Below are positions 39,201 to 48,016 of a DNA stretch of 64,000 bases, piece by piece. Position numbers and translations under genes: made by a program. Source of the stretch: Algoriphagus chordae. Lineage in GTDB: Bacteria > Bacteroidota > Bacteroidia > Cytophagales > Cyclobacteriaceae. Each line of letters opens with the position of its first letter. Position 1 is the first letter of the stretch. The stretch is from the NCBI RefSeq assembly GCF_003254055.1, contig NZ_QKZT01000001.1, positions 248,001-312,000 on the forward strand, given 5' to 3'. Under the pieces are notes generated by a model that made no database searches, was not told the DNA's origin, and saw only the letters and a program-made list of their open reading frames with translations.

Positions 39201-40759
39201 AACGACTTCAATTAATACAGCTGTCACTGATTGGATTTAGTATTATCGCTTTTTCCAGTTGCTCGACTACACAGAAAACAGAGGAAACTACTACTCCTGA
39301 AGTCTTGGTTTCAAGCTCTGTTTTGGATTCCAATATTGTTGCTGATGCTTTGCCTTTTACTATAGAATTTGTGGAGCAAAACTATGGGTCTAAACCTGCA
39401 TTGCCGAGTTTGCAATCCTATGTGAGTGCAATGAATCAAGCTGGGGAAATTTTCGTAGCCGGTGGAAGAAGACAAGGCTTGCACACCTTTAATCCTGCTC
39501 CAGCTACTAATTTTGAGAAGGACAGTGCCAATAATTTTCTATTTATTATCGATCCTGTGGCAGGCGATCAGTGGTCTTTTGATGTGAACCAGCTGGGTGA
39601 TGAGCTTTCAGCTCCTCTTCAGGCTAACAACCTTCAATCATATCATGACGAAGCTTCTGACTTCATGTATATCGTGGGAGGCTATGGATGGAAAGCTGAC
39701 GGTTCAGACATGGTGACATTTGGTACCGTGATTCGTTTTAAGCTCGAAGATATATCTGCGGCAATCAAATCGGGCGCTCCGGCTAGTAGTGTTAAAGCCT
39801 TGATGCAGATTGGCAATGACGACAGGTTGGCGATCACAGGAGGAGAGTTGTTTATGCTAAATGGCAGCTTCTACTTGGTTTTTGGGCAAAGATTCGATGG
39901 GCAATACAGAGCTTTTGGAGGGACAGATTTCACGCAGGAATATTCCAATGCATTCAGAGTTTTCCGACTGGATCCTCAAACTCTAAAAATCACAGCTTAT
40001 GGAGCTACTCAAAATTCTGGAGCAGATAAGCCTTTTCACCGTAGAGATGGTAACATATTTGAAAGTATAGATCCAGCTACGGGAATGGCAAATATTACAG
40101 CTTTGGGTGGTGTTTTCAAACCAGGAATTATCGGCGGATATGACTATCCAATTTTCATTTCAAGCCCATCAGGTGTGGTGATGGACTCCACTGTTCATCA
40201 GCGATTCAGTCAGTATGAATGCCCTGTAATCACGATTTACAATGAAACAGCTCAAGATACCTCTTTGTATCACACCATGTTTGGGGGAATAAGTATGTAT
40301 TACTATTCTCAAACTCCAGATCAGCGGGCGGTATTTGATTCTGCCACTATGCAAGGCAGAAATGATGGACTACCGTTTATTGCAGATATCAGTACTTTTC
40401 AGAAATCTAGCACTGGTACTTATCAGGAATTTATTCAGCCAGAGCCGATTGCTGGAAATAGACTCCTTGGCTCAAGTATCACGTTTATTGGAAATAGAAG
40501 CTTGGAAGCTGACTTAATGGCTTTTGATAATGGTGTGATTAAACTGAATAAAGTACCTGTCGGGGCTAAAATTTTGGCTGGGTACATCTATGGTGGCATC
40601 GAGGCCCAAAATCCTTTTCCAAGTATTCCCAATGAAGGAACCTGGGCTTCCAACACTCTTTTTGCAGTTTATGTGACCAATTCTCCATCAGGAGCTATTC
40701 CTGCTAGTTTTGCCACAAAAGCTAGAAATGGAGCACCTCTGACTAGATTGCCTCATTAA
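39197..40759 (+). CDS. Lipoprotein with propeller-like repeats, coupled to VioB-like gene
   Basis: A 520-residue lipoprotein; the signal peptide ends FSSC (Cys22). The body has repeated segments with Gly-Gly turns (IFVAGGRRQG, MYIVGGYGW, LAITGGELFMLNGSFYLVFG), a Kelch or similar beta-propeller pattern, but I cannot place it in a named family. Its ATG overlaps the TGA of the VioB-like gene (ATGA), so the two are translationally coupled even though one product is cytoplasmic-looking and the other is exported. It is probably the last gene of the cyclase-VioB-like-lipoprotein unit; a hairpin follows. Confidence 0.65.
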   Translation: MKRLQLIQLSLIGFSIIAFSSCSTTQKTEETTTPEVLVSSSVLDSNIVADALPFTIEFVEQNYGSKPALPSLQSYVSAMNQAGEIFVAGGRRQGLHTFNPAPATNFEKDSANNFLFIIDPVAGDQWSFDVNQLGDELSAPLQANNLQSYHDEASDFMYIVGGYGWKADGSDMVTFGTVIRFKLEDISAAIKSGAPASSVKALMQIGNDDRLAITGGELFMLNGSFYLVFGQRFDGQYRAFGGTDFTQEYSNAFRVFRLDPQTLKITAYGATQNSGADKPFHRRDGNIFESIDPATGMANITALGGVFKPGIIGGYDYPIFISSPSGVVMDSTVHQRFSQYECPVITIYNETAQDTSLYHTMFGGISMYYYSQTPDQRAVFDSATMQGRNDGLPFIADISTFQKSSTGTYQEFIQPEPIAGNRLLGSSITFIGNRSLEADLMAFDNGVIKLNKVPVGAKILAGYIYGGIEAQNPFPSIPNEGTWASNTLFAVYVTNSPSGAIPASFATKARNGAPLTRLPH

Positions 40760-40765
40760 ATTATG

Positions 40766-40805
40766 GCCTGCTTGGTATCTACTGAGCAGGCTTCTTTGTG
40801 TTTAA
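40766..40805 (+). terminator. Terminator-like hairpin before pnuC
   Basis: Arms GCCTGCT (40766-40772) and AGCAGGC (4085-91 of that line, i.e. 40785-40791) with a 12-nt loop, followed by TTCTTTGTGTTT. The T tract is broken, so it is of moderate quality. It would close the cyclase/VioB-like/lipoprotein unit. Confidence 0.55.
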
Positions 40806-40843
40806 ACTCTTCTTAATAGCACAAAAATTCGTTATTTCGAGCC

Positions 40844-41455
40844 ATGGAATTACAATACCTGCTAGATGGCTTTGCGGAGGGTCTCCAGAATATGACTTGG
40901 CTGGAGGCAGTAGCAGTATTTTTTGGGATTGCCTCAGTGATTTATTCCATGAAGGAAAATATCTGGGTGTACCCTACCGGGATTATTTCCACCCTGATTT
41001 ATGTCTGGATTTGCCTTCAATACAAGTTATATGCGGACATGGGAATCAATGCCTACTATTTCAGCATGTCGATTTATGGTTGGTATGTGTGGACTCATCC
41101 AAAAGAAGGAAAAGCTGAATTGCCCGTGACCTGGCTAAAGGCTCGTGGCTGGGCAGTCTCTCTCGGGATTTTTGCGGCTTCTTATTTTATTTTGGCCTTC
41201 GTGCTGGTCAATTTCACGGATAGCGACGTGCCTTATTGGGATTCATTTACCACCGCTTCAGCATTTGTAGGGATGTGGCTGATGGCAAAAAAGAAGGTGG
41301 AAAACTGGATATTTTGGATTCTGACTGACTTGGTGGCCGTACCACTCTATTTTTACAAAGGATTGATTTTGACCTCATTCCAATATTTGTTTTTCACCAT
41401 TTTGGCAATTTTAGGATTAATTGCTTGGATCAAATCTGCGAGAAAAAATGCCTAG
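40844..41455 (+). CDS. pnuC: Nicotinamide riboside transporter PnuC
   Basis: A 203-residue membrane protein with about seven helices. ENIWVYPTGIISTLIYVW and AYYFSMSIYGWYVW carry the conserved aromatic/Trp-rich substrate channel motifs of PnuC. It admits nicotinamide riboside (or a related vitamin) by facilitated diffusion, trapped inside by phosphorylation. The next gene encodes the matching NadR-type kinase and overlaps this one by eight bases, which argues for nicotinamide riboside rather than thiamine. No riboswitch was seen in the 84 bases upstream. Confidence 0.93.
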   Translation: MELQYLLDGFAEGLQNMTWLEAVAVFFGIASVIYSMKENIWVYPTGIISTLIYVWICLQYKLYADMGINAYYFSMSIYGWYVWTHPKEGKAELPVTWLKARGWAVSLGIFAASYFILAFVLVNFTDSDVPYWDSFTTASAFVGMWLMAKKKVENWIFWILTDLVAVPLYFYKGLILTSFQYLFFTILAILGLIAWIKSARKNA

Positions 41456-41960
41456 CCCAAAACGAATTTTAATCCTCGGTCCAGAATCTACTGGTAAAAG
41501 CACTTTAGCCCAGGATTTGTCAGCGTATTATAGAGAGCCATGGGTGCCTGAATACGCGAGAGAATATTTGGATAATTTAGGTAGAGAATACAGCTATGTG
41601 GACTTGGCAGAAATAGGGAAAGGACAAGTAGCTCTGGAGGATGAATTGGCTAAAACTGCTGAAAAATACCTTTTTGTTGATACCGATTTGAGAGTTATCC
41701 ACATCTGGTCAGAGCATAGATTTGGAAAAACTGATCCTTGGGTTTTGGAACAGATCAAGGAAAGAAAGTACGATTTGATTTTGCTTACCGATACTGATTT
41801 GCCATGGACTCCAGATCCACAGCGAGAATATCCAGACTTGGAGATGCGCAATTACTTTCTTGACTTATACACAAAATTGGCAGAGGAAAGCGGGTTTCCT
41901 TATTACCTCATTTCTGGCAATAGGGATGAACGGCTTCAAAAAGCGATTAAATTGATCTAG
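41448..41960 (+). CDS. NadR-type ribosylnicotinamide kinase
   Basis: A P-loop ATPase with Walker A GPESTGKST near the start, WVPEYAREYL, and VDTDLRVIHIWSEHRFG, all typical of the kinase domain of NadR. It phosphorylates nicotinamide riboside to NMN, trapping what PnuC lets in. The nucleotidyltransferase and HTH domains of full NadR are absent; about 170 residues is normal for the stand-alone form. I chose the ATG at 41448 (MPSPKRILILGPE); the frame is open from 41421, but that would overlap pnuC by 35 bases instead of eight. Confidence 0.9.
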   Translation: MPSPKRILILGPESTGKSTLAQDLSAYYREPWVPEYAREYLDNLGREYSYVDLAEIGKGQVALEDELAKTAEKYLFVDTDLRVIHIWSEHRFGKTDPWVLEQIKERKYDLILLTDTDLPWTPDPQREYPDLEMRNYFLDLYTKLAEESGFPYYLISGNRDERLQKAIKLI

Positions 41961-41964
41961 ATTT

Positions 41965-41987
41965 ATGTCTTAATACTAGTAAGACAT
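41965..41987. promoter_or_regulatory. Inverted repeat over the sulfatase start codon
   Basis: ATGTCTTA (41965-41972) and TAAGACAT (41980-41987) are perfect 8-bp arms around a 7-nt centre. The last two bases are the AT of the sulfatase ATG. It could be an operator or an mRNA hairpin that masks the start codon. The gap to the kinase gene is only 25 bases, so the repeat may tune translation within a shared transcript. Confidence 0.4.
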
Positions 41988-43512
41988 GACACGTAATATT
42001 CTCTCTCTTTTCTTTTTGCTCCTCATTTTTTCCTGCCAAAAAGCAGAGGAACAAATACCAGTAAAACCAAATGTGATCTTAATCCTAGCAGATGATTTAG
42101 GATTTGGAGAAGTAGGCTATCAAGGTCAAAAGAAGATTAAAACTCCTAATATTGATGCTTTGTCTGAAACGGGCTTGGTGTTTACTAATCACTATTCTGG
42201 GGCTCCGGTTTGTGCACCAGCTAGATGTGTGTTGCTTACAGGTAAGCATATGGGACATTCCTATATCCGTGGAAATGACGCGATGAAAGAACGTGGAGAT
42301 GTCTGGGATTATGCCAAAGCATCCGCAGATCCCAATCTGGAAGGACAGCGAAATATTCCTGTGGAGACAGAGACTATGAGTAAGATGCTTCAACAGGCTG
42401 GATATAAAACAGGCATGGTGGGCAAGTGGGGGCTGGGTGCACCCTTAACGGATGGAATTCCAAATAACCTAGGTTTTGACTATTTCTACGGTTACAATTG
42501 CCAGCGCCAAGCACATAATCTTTATCCTACTCACCTTTGGGAAAACAGGGAGAAGGTGCCACTAAATAATGATTTGGTAATTCCAGGTACAAAATTGGAC
42601 CAAGGAGCTGATCCAAATGATCCTGCGAGCTATACCAAATATGAACAAAATGATTATGCACCAGATTTGATGCATGATAAGGCTATGAACTTCATAGAGG
42701 AAAATAAAGATGAGCCATTTTTTCTTTATTATGCCTCACCACTTCCTCATGTTCCTCTGCAGATTCCAGCGAAGGATAGAGAAGACTATATCTCTGAATT
42801 TGGTGCTGAAGATCCCTACGACGGGAGTAAAGGATATTTTCCAAACCAGTATCCACATGCCACTTACGCTGCTATGATCACAAAGCTGGATCAACAGATC
42901 GGAGAGATCCAAGCTAAGTTGAAAGAGCTAGGACTGGAGGAAAATACCATGATTATTGTGACCAGCGATAATGGGCCTACATACAATGGCGGGGTAGATT
43001 TTGATTATTTCGAGAGCTCTACACCATTTACAAATGGATTCGGTAGAACAAAAGGCTTTGTGTATGAGGGAGGAATTCGAGTTCCAATGGTGGTAAGCTG
43101 GCCTGGAAAAATCGCACAAGGTACTTCAGAGCACATTTCTGTTTTTTATGACATTTTCCCTACGCTATCTGAATTGGTGGGAATGCCGATTTCCAATGAC
43201 ATGGATGGAAAAAGCTTCCTGCCTGAGTTGATGGGCAAGGAGCAGGAAAAACATGAGTATCTCTATTGGGAGTTTCCGGAAACTGGAGGTCAGCAGGCTG
43301 TGAGGATGGGCAATTGGAAAGCGGTGCGACAAAATATAGTGAAGGAAAATAATTTGGATATTGAGCTATATGATCTATCTAAGGATATTTTGGAGCAGAA
43401 TAATATTGCTTCTGAGCATCCGGATTTGATTAAGAAATTCGAAGAGATAATGGCCAAAGAGCATGAGACTCCTGTTGTAAGTACTTTCAGAATGGCTGCA
43501 TTGGGAGATTAA
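41986..43512 (+). CDS. Lipoprotein sulfatase (arylsulfatase family)
   Basis: A 508-residue sulfatase with a lipoprotein signal (LIFSC, Cys17). The sulfatase fold begins NVILILADDLGFGEVG with metal-binding Asp residues. The formylglycine site is Cys76 in CAPAR followed by CVLLTGKH; it needs modification by an anaerobic SME or FGE enzyme, neither of which is in the window. Later ligands are in GMVGKWGLG and VTSDNGPTYNG. It is expected to hydrolyse sulfate esters of glycans at the cell surface or in the periplasm. It follows the pnuC/kinase pair on the same strand but has no functional link to it. Confidence 0.93.
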   Translation: MTRNILSLFFLLLIFSCQKAEEQIPVKPNVILILADDLGFGEVGYQGQKKIKTPNIDALSETGLVFTNHYSGAPVCAPARCVLLTGKHMGHSYIRGNDAMKERGDVWDYAKASADPNLEGQRNIPVETETMSKMLQQAGYKTGMVGKWGLGAPLTDGIPNNLGFDYFYGYNCQRQAHNLYPTHLWENREKVPLNNDLVIPGTKLDQGADPNDPASYTKYEQNDYAPDLMHDKAMNFIEENKDEPFFLYYASPLPHVPLQIPAKDREDYISEFGAEDPYDGSKGYFPNQYPHATYAAMITKLDQQIGEIQAKLKELGLEENTMIIVTSDNGPTYNGGVDFDYFESSTPFTNGFGRTKGFVYEGGIRVPMVVSWPGKIAQGTSEHISVFYDIFPTLSELVGMPISNDMDGKSFLPELMGKEQEKHEYLYWEFPETGGQQAVRMGNWKAVRQNIVKENNLDIELYDLSKDILEQNNIASEHPDLIKKFEEIMAKEHETPVVSTFRMAALGD

Positions 43513-43536
43513 TTGTATTGAGCACAATCTTATTGA

Positions 43537-44622
43537 TTACCATTTCCCTAAGGAAAGCGTAGCGGCTTCCACTATTCTCATGAGGTCTGGATGGGCATTG
43601 TTGTTCAGGATGATGATCGTTTTATTTTCGTCGATGTATCTAACAATTATGGTCTTATAGCCTGGATTTCCACCAGTATGCATGACCATTTTTCCGAAGG
43701 GACTTTGTGGTTTGATCTCCCATCCGAATCCATAATAACTTAAAAACCCATCTCCTAATTTGATCGGTCTGAAGGCTTCTTCCAGCGTCTCTTTGGAAAC
43801 TAGCTTCTCGGTATATAATGCTTGATCCCATTTCAATAGATCCTCAACAATGCTGCTGACTCTACCGGGCCCTTTTCTGTTACCTAGCCAAATGGTGTAA
43901 TCTGAGGAGTGGAAATTATTAGCATTGACATAATGGCCAATATCGTCCTTGAGATGTCCAGCGGCAAAGGTCTGTACTTGGGCTTTTTCCTCCAGAGATC
44001 TGATGGCAGTGCTTTGCATGCCTAGCGGATCAAAAATCCATGTTTTGGAAAGGGCTACAAAATCTTCACCTGTTACTTTCTCTACCAAACTTGCCAGCAT
44101 GACATAGCCGGTGTTGCTGTATTCATACTTTTCTCCAGGCTCAAAGGATTTTACAGGTGCATATTCGCGTAGGTATTCCAAGATTTCTGGGTTGCCAGCA
44201 ACCTTACTTTTGTCCCAATGTGCATCCATGATCGCTTGATAATCCGGCAAGCCACTAGTATGGGTAAGAAGCTGACGGATGCTGATGTCTGGATAAGGGA
44301 TCTCGATATAGTTGGAAAGCTGATCATCAAAATCGAGCAGACCTTTCTCCTTGCAGATCATCACCATCATAGCGGTGAATTGTTTGGAGAGGGAGGCTAA
44401 TTCGAAGATGTCATCCTCATGGAGCAAAATTTGATTTTCGTATGAGCGCATGCCCATCGCTTCTTCAAAAAGTATTTTCCCGTTTTCGGCGACTAGAATT
44501 ACCCCTGAAAAACCTTCCTTATCGGCTCGCTCTACAGCTTCTTTGAGGATTTTCTTCTGAGCATGAATAGTCGTCTGGAAGGAAACTAGCGCCAATAGAA
44601 AGAATGCGAGGAATCTGTACAT
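43537..44622 (-). CDS. Beta-lactamase-fold serine hydrolase
   Basis: A 361-residue secreted serine hydrolase of the class C beta-lactamase/PBP-like fold (signal peptide to IHAQ). The SxxK motif is Ser77-Leu-Ser-Lys80 in ELASLSKQFTAM. The second motif is YSN in KYEYSNTGYVM, and the third is HTGG in MHTGGNPG. Members act as D-aminopeptidases, esterases or peptidoglycan hydrolases, rarely as true beta-lactamases. The gene converges with the sulfatase. The substrate is not visible. Confidence 0.92.
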   Translation of the reverse strand: MYRFLAFFLLALVSFQTTIHAQKKILKEAVERADKEGFSGVILVAENGKILFEEAMGMRSYENQILLHEDDIFELASLSKQFTAMMVMICKEKGLLDFDDQLSNYIEIPYPDISIRQLLTHTSGLPDYQAIMDAHWDKSKVAGNPEILEYLREYAPVKSFEPGEKYEYSNTGYVMLASLVEKVTGEDFVALSKTWIFDPLGMQSTAIRSLEEKAQVQTFAAGHLKDDIGHYVNANNFHSSDYTIWLGNRKGPGRVSSIVEDLLKWDQALYTEKLVSKETLEEAFRPIKLGDGFLSYYGFGWEIKPQSPFGKMVMHTGGNPGYKTIIVRYIDENKTIIILNNNAHPDLMRIVEAATLSLGKW

Positions 44623-44770
44623 GACAAGTGGGATTTGTCAGGAAATTACAAAACCTTTTGTTATGGCGCTAATGGGAAGAAGAACTGGCTTATAGTGAAA
44701 TTCTATTTTAACCACGAGGGGCTCAAAGGTTTCACAAGCTGACAGAATGTTCTCTGCGATAAAAAAGTAA

Positions 44771-44800
44771 AAAAAGCCACGAGAAATTTCCCGTGGCTTT
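44771..44800 (-). terminator. Terminator after the M28 peptidase gene
   Basis: Arms AAAGCCACG (44773-44781) and CGTGGCTTT (44792-44800) with a 10-nt loop. On the minus strand the stem is followed by a T run, 25 bases past the M28 stop codon. Confidence 0.85.
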
Positions 44801-44825
44801 CAGTATATATAAGAGGTTAAATAAC

Positions 44826-46367
44826 TTAATCTACTCCACCTTTTCTAGTTGGAGAACGTACAGCAGGCCATTCTGATGGCTGACCACCTCTACCCAATGG
44901 AATTCTTACTTCTCTTGAAACCATGTCATCTTCTTCACTTGCCATGTACACCATGATAGCTGCCATGATCACGTTGTTTTGAACATCGTCAAAAACAATT
45001 TTATCATAAGTATCCAAGTTGGTATGCCAAGTATAATTGAAGTATGACCAGTTCAAAGAGCTCAAAGAGAATGCTGGAACACCAGCTGCCACAAAGGAAG
45101 CGTAGTCAGATCCACCACCGCCTGGATTTCCAGGGAAGCTAGTTTCAATGTCTCTAGTGATGTCTCTAGGTACTTTAGACATCCAGCGGCCTAGGTACTC
45201 ATAACTATGAATAAAGCCTTGTCCTGAGACGTTTGCCACACGACCTGTACCGTTATCTTGGTTGAAAAGCGCCTGGATCTTAGGCATCATTTCAGGGTGG
45301 TCTTCTACGAAAGCTCTTGAACCATTTAATCCCTGCTCTTCAGAACCCCAGTGTCCTACGATGATTGTTCTCTTAGGATTAGGATATACTTCTTTCAAAA
45401 CACGCATTACTTCCATCATCATGATAGAGCCTGTTCCGTTGTCAGTGGCTCCAGTACCGCCATCCCATGAGTCAAAGTGAGCAGAAAGCATCACATACTC
45501 GTCAGGCTTTTCAGTTCCTTTGATTTCAGCAATTGTGTTGAAGGTAGGCACCATTCCATTTTCTTTGGATTGTGCATTTAGGTTGATAACTGGTTTCGAT
45601 CCACCTTCAGCCAATCTGAAAAGTAAGCCGTAATCTTCAAGAGAAAGATCTACAGTTGGTACTTTTTTAGTAGATGCGGAGAAGATTTTGTTTGCTCCGA
45701 AACCTTGAGACCAGTAAGAAGTAATGATTCCCAAAGCTCCAGCATCTTCTAGGGCAGTAGGCAATTCTCTTCTACCTTTTCCAGTACTTCTTAGTCTGTT
45801 ATTCCAATCTCTATTCATTTCATTACGATCTTCTTTCATTTTAGTGAAAGACTCTTCCGTCGCAAATTCTTCCCAATTGTAATCAGGACGTCCTGTTATC
45901 TGAGGAGCTGAGATCATTACATATTTACCTTTCACAGAAGGAAGCCATTTTGCGAAAGCTACTGAATCTGCTAATTCTGGAATCACGACCACTTCGCCCT
46001 TTGCACCACCCTGAGGTGAAGAAGGACTCCATGCGAGTTGCATACCAGCTAGAGATCTAGTCCAAGGAGCCACCATATCTATGTGGGTAATTCCTCTTTC
46101 CCAGCCTCTCCACTCGCCCCATTGTTCGTTACGCGCTTCTATGCCCCAGCCTTTATATTTAGCCACTGCCCAGTCATGTGCTTTTTGCATTTGAGGGGAA
46201 CCTACCAATCTTGGTCCGATTCCATCCATCAACTCATGCCCAATTTGCTTAAGCTGGGAGTTTTCAGTTTCTTCTTTGATGATCTTATCGATCACCTCGT
46301 CTTGTGCTTGAACCTGTGTGCCTAGAAGCAACATCAAGCCCATGCCTAATAAATATCTCTTTTTCAT
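44826..46367 (-). CDS. Secreted M28-family metallopeptidase
   Basis: A 513-residue aminopeptidase-like enzyme with signal peptide (ends VQAQ). A PA-type insert (about 120-250) precedes the M28 zinc domain. The zinc ligands and catalytic residues are in LSAHFDSWDGG, GATDNGTGS and GHWGSEEQGLNGS (the Glu-Glu pair), with a late His in YTWHTNLDTYD. It removes N-terminal residues from peptides outside the cytoplasm. It starts a minus-strand gene well separated from its neighbours and ends in a strong terminator. Confidence 0.93.
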   Translation of the reverse strand: MKKRYLLGMGLMLLLGTQVQAQDEVIDKIIKEETENSQLKQIGHELMDGIGPRLVGSPQMQKAHDWAVAKYKGWGIEARNEQWGEWRGWERGITHIDMVAPWTRSLAGMQLAWSPSSPQGGAKGEVVVIPELADSVAFAKWLPSVKGKYVMISAPQITGRPDYNWEEFATEESFTKMKEDRNEMNRDWNNRLRSTGKGRRELPTALEDAGALGIITSYWSQGFGANKIFSASTKKVPTVDLSLEDYGLLFRLAEGGSKPVINLNAQSKENGMVPTFNTIAEIKGTEKPDEYVMLSAHFDSWDGGTGATDNGTGSIMMMEVMRVLKEVYPNPKRTIIVGHWGSEEQGLNGSRAFVEDHPEMMPKIQALFNQDNGTGRVANVSGQGFIHSYEYLGRWMSKVPRDITRDIETSFPGNPGGGGSDYASFVAAGVPAFSLSSLNWSYFNYTWHTNLDTYDKIVFDDVQNNVIMAAIMVYMASEEDDMVSREVRIPLGRGGQPSEWPAVRSPTRKGGVD

Positions 46368-46545
46368 GCGTTAATATTTGGTTTATTTTTGGCCAGATGG
46401 AATCTCACAGGGTCTAATCTTCCTAGTTTATTAAGAATAGAATATGCTCGATTTCATAACTGGTTTATTTAAGTCCTAAAATTATACTTTGCTAATATCA
46501 TTTCCGAACCGTTGGTGGATTAGTGGAGCTGAGGAGTGATTCAGT

Positions 46546-47127
46546 TTAAAGATTGCGGATTACCTGACATGGGTTTCCTAGGGCAAGAACATCATTTGGA
46601 AGGTCTTTGGTCACGACTGAGCCGGCTCCGATGGTGACATTATTTCCGATAGTTACACCAGGAAAAATCAATGCATTACCGCCTATCCAAACATTATCTC
46701 CAATGAGCACTGGCTTGGAAGAGGTATGATAGCGAGTCTGATCGGCATTTTGGTAAATTCTATCGCTGGCTTTGATGGGATGTCTTGCTGTATAGATTTG
46801 AACCATGGGGGCAATCAAGCCATTTTTGCCAATTTTAATCAAATTGTCATCGAGGAAAATACAATTCGTATTAATAAAGGTATTTGCACCTATTTCTATA
46901 TTCTCCCCATAGTCACAGAAAAAGGGGGCTTCAATCCAAACTCCCTCTCCTTTTTTAGCAAATAGCTCATTTAGAATCAGTTCTCTTTCCTTCAGATTTC
47001 TAGAGTCTAGCGAGTTGTATGTTGCTAAAAGTGATTTCGCTTTATGGTATTGTTCTAAAAGCTCTGGATCTCGAGAATCATATAGCTCTCCTGCGAGCAT
47101 CTTTTGTTTTTCAGTCTTATTGGGCAT
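46546..47127 (-). CDS. Sugar O-acetyltransferase, Maa/LacA type
   Basis: A 193-residue left-handed beta-helix acetyltransferase. A Mac-type N-terminal helix region (KQKMLAGELYDSRDPEL) is followed by hexapeptide repeats (IEIGANTFINTNCIFLD, IGDNVWIGGNALIFPGVTIGNN, VTIGAGSVV). The catalytic His lies in YTARHPIKASDR. It transfers acetyl from acetyl-CoA to a sugar such as maltose or galactoside in the cytoplasm. It is the third gene of a minus-strand run after the sugar-isomerase-like and esterase genes, which suits a carbohydrate context. The stop-to-start gap to the esterase is 26 bases. Confidence 0.93.
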   Translation of the reverse strand: MPNKTEKQKMLAGELYDSRDPELLEQYHKAKSLLATYNSLDSRNLKERELILNELFAKKGEGVWIEAPFFCDYGENIEIGANTFINTNCIFLDDNLIKIGKNGLIAPMVQIYTARHPIKASDRIYQNADQTRYHTSSKPVLIGDNVWIGGNALIFPGVTIGNNVTIGAGSVVTKDLPNDVLALGNPCQVIRNL

Positions 47128-47153
47128 TTAATTCCTTTTGGTAAAGCATGAAA

Positions 47154-47981
47154 TTAATTCTGGCTTTCGAAATAATTATGGAAAAACAGTAACTGGTACT
47201 GAACTGCGTCTCTCCAATAGTCCCAGCTGTGACCGCCCGGCCCTGTCATGAATGTATGTGGAATATTGTTGTAAGCTAGCTTTTCATGCAGTTTCACATT
47301 CACGTTGTAAAAGAAATCTTCAGTGCCGCAACTGATGATGAGTTTCAGTTTGTTCGGTATAAGACGATTGCTCTGATACATCACAGAATATTCCTCCCAG
47401 CGCTCCGGGTTTTCTGCTTTGGTGCCCAGATACTTTTTCATTTCCCAGTTTTCTGGAAAAGGCCCAATATCCACACCTCCGCTTAAGCTTCCTGCAGTGC
47501 CATAGGTTTCCTGATGGCGAAATGCAAGATAAAGTGCGCCATGACCGCCCATACTCAGGCCAGTAATAGCTCTACCTTCACGGCTTTGAATTGTGCTGTA
47601 CTTTTGGTCGATAAACTCCACTAATTCTTTTCCTACATAAGTCTCATACTTGGAGTCTTCATCCTCTGGACTGTCCCAGTACCAGCTGCCATAATTACCA
47701 TCAGGACTTACGAAAATTATCCCATACTGATCAGCGTAAGATTCTAAATTTGGGACTTGATTGAGCCAGGCTTTATAATCCCCCGAATAGCCATGAAGTA
47801 AATACACTACCGGGTAATCTTTTGACTCAGAATAATTTGTAGGGGTAATTACAACTGCCTTGATCTCCTTTTGCATCACAGTGCTATAAGTAGCCACTGT
47901 GTCCACAGTTGCCAGTGTAGGAAAAGAGAGTAAGGTGATGAAAAAAATGACTGCTAAAGTAGAGGTGAATATGTGCTTCAT
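47154..47981 (-). CDS. Secreted esterase of the alpha/beta-hydrolase fold
   Basis: A 275-residue esterase D/antigen-85-like protein with a signal peptide (to TLAT). The nucleophile Ser sits in ITGLSMGGHGAL, the acid probably in SCGTEDFF, and the His in PGGHSWDYW. Relatives in Bacteroidota remove acetyl or feruloyl groups from hemicellulose, and the nearby GH43 and SusC/D genes make a glycan esterase role likely, though not proven. It lies between the acetyltransferase and the isomerase-like gene on the same strand. Confidence 0.88.
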   Translation of the reverse strand: MKHIFTSTLAVIFFITLLSFPTLATVDTVATYSTVMQKEIKAVVITPTNYSESKDYPVVYLLHGYSGDYKAWLNQVPNLESYADQYGIIFVSPDGNYGSWYWDSPEDEDSKYETYVGKELVEFIDQKYSTIQSREGRAITGLSMGGHGALYLAFRHQETYGTAGSLSGGVDIGPFPENWEMKKYLGTKAENPERWEEYSVMYQSNRLIPNKLKLIISCGTEDFFYNVNVKLHEKLAYNNIPHTFMTGPGGHSWDYWRDAVQYQLLFFHNYFESQN

Positions 47982-48016
47982 TTCTAGGGGCGGGTGGGTT
48001 TGAGTGGTTAATTTTT

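Noticed and set aside
40760..40843. Vitamin riboswitch upstream of pnuC
   Set aside because: Only 84 bases with a terminator-like hairpin; no TPP or NAD-type conserved core was seen.
43537..44622. Class C beta-lactamase for drug resistance
   Set aside because: The SxxK, YSN and HTGG motifs fit the broad serine hydrolase family; the strict AmpC KTG and surrounding residues are not seen, so resistance is not supported.
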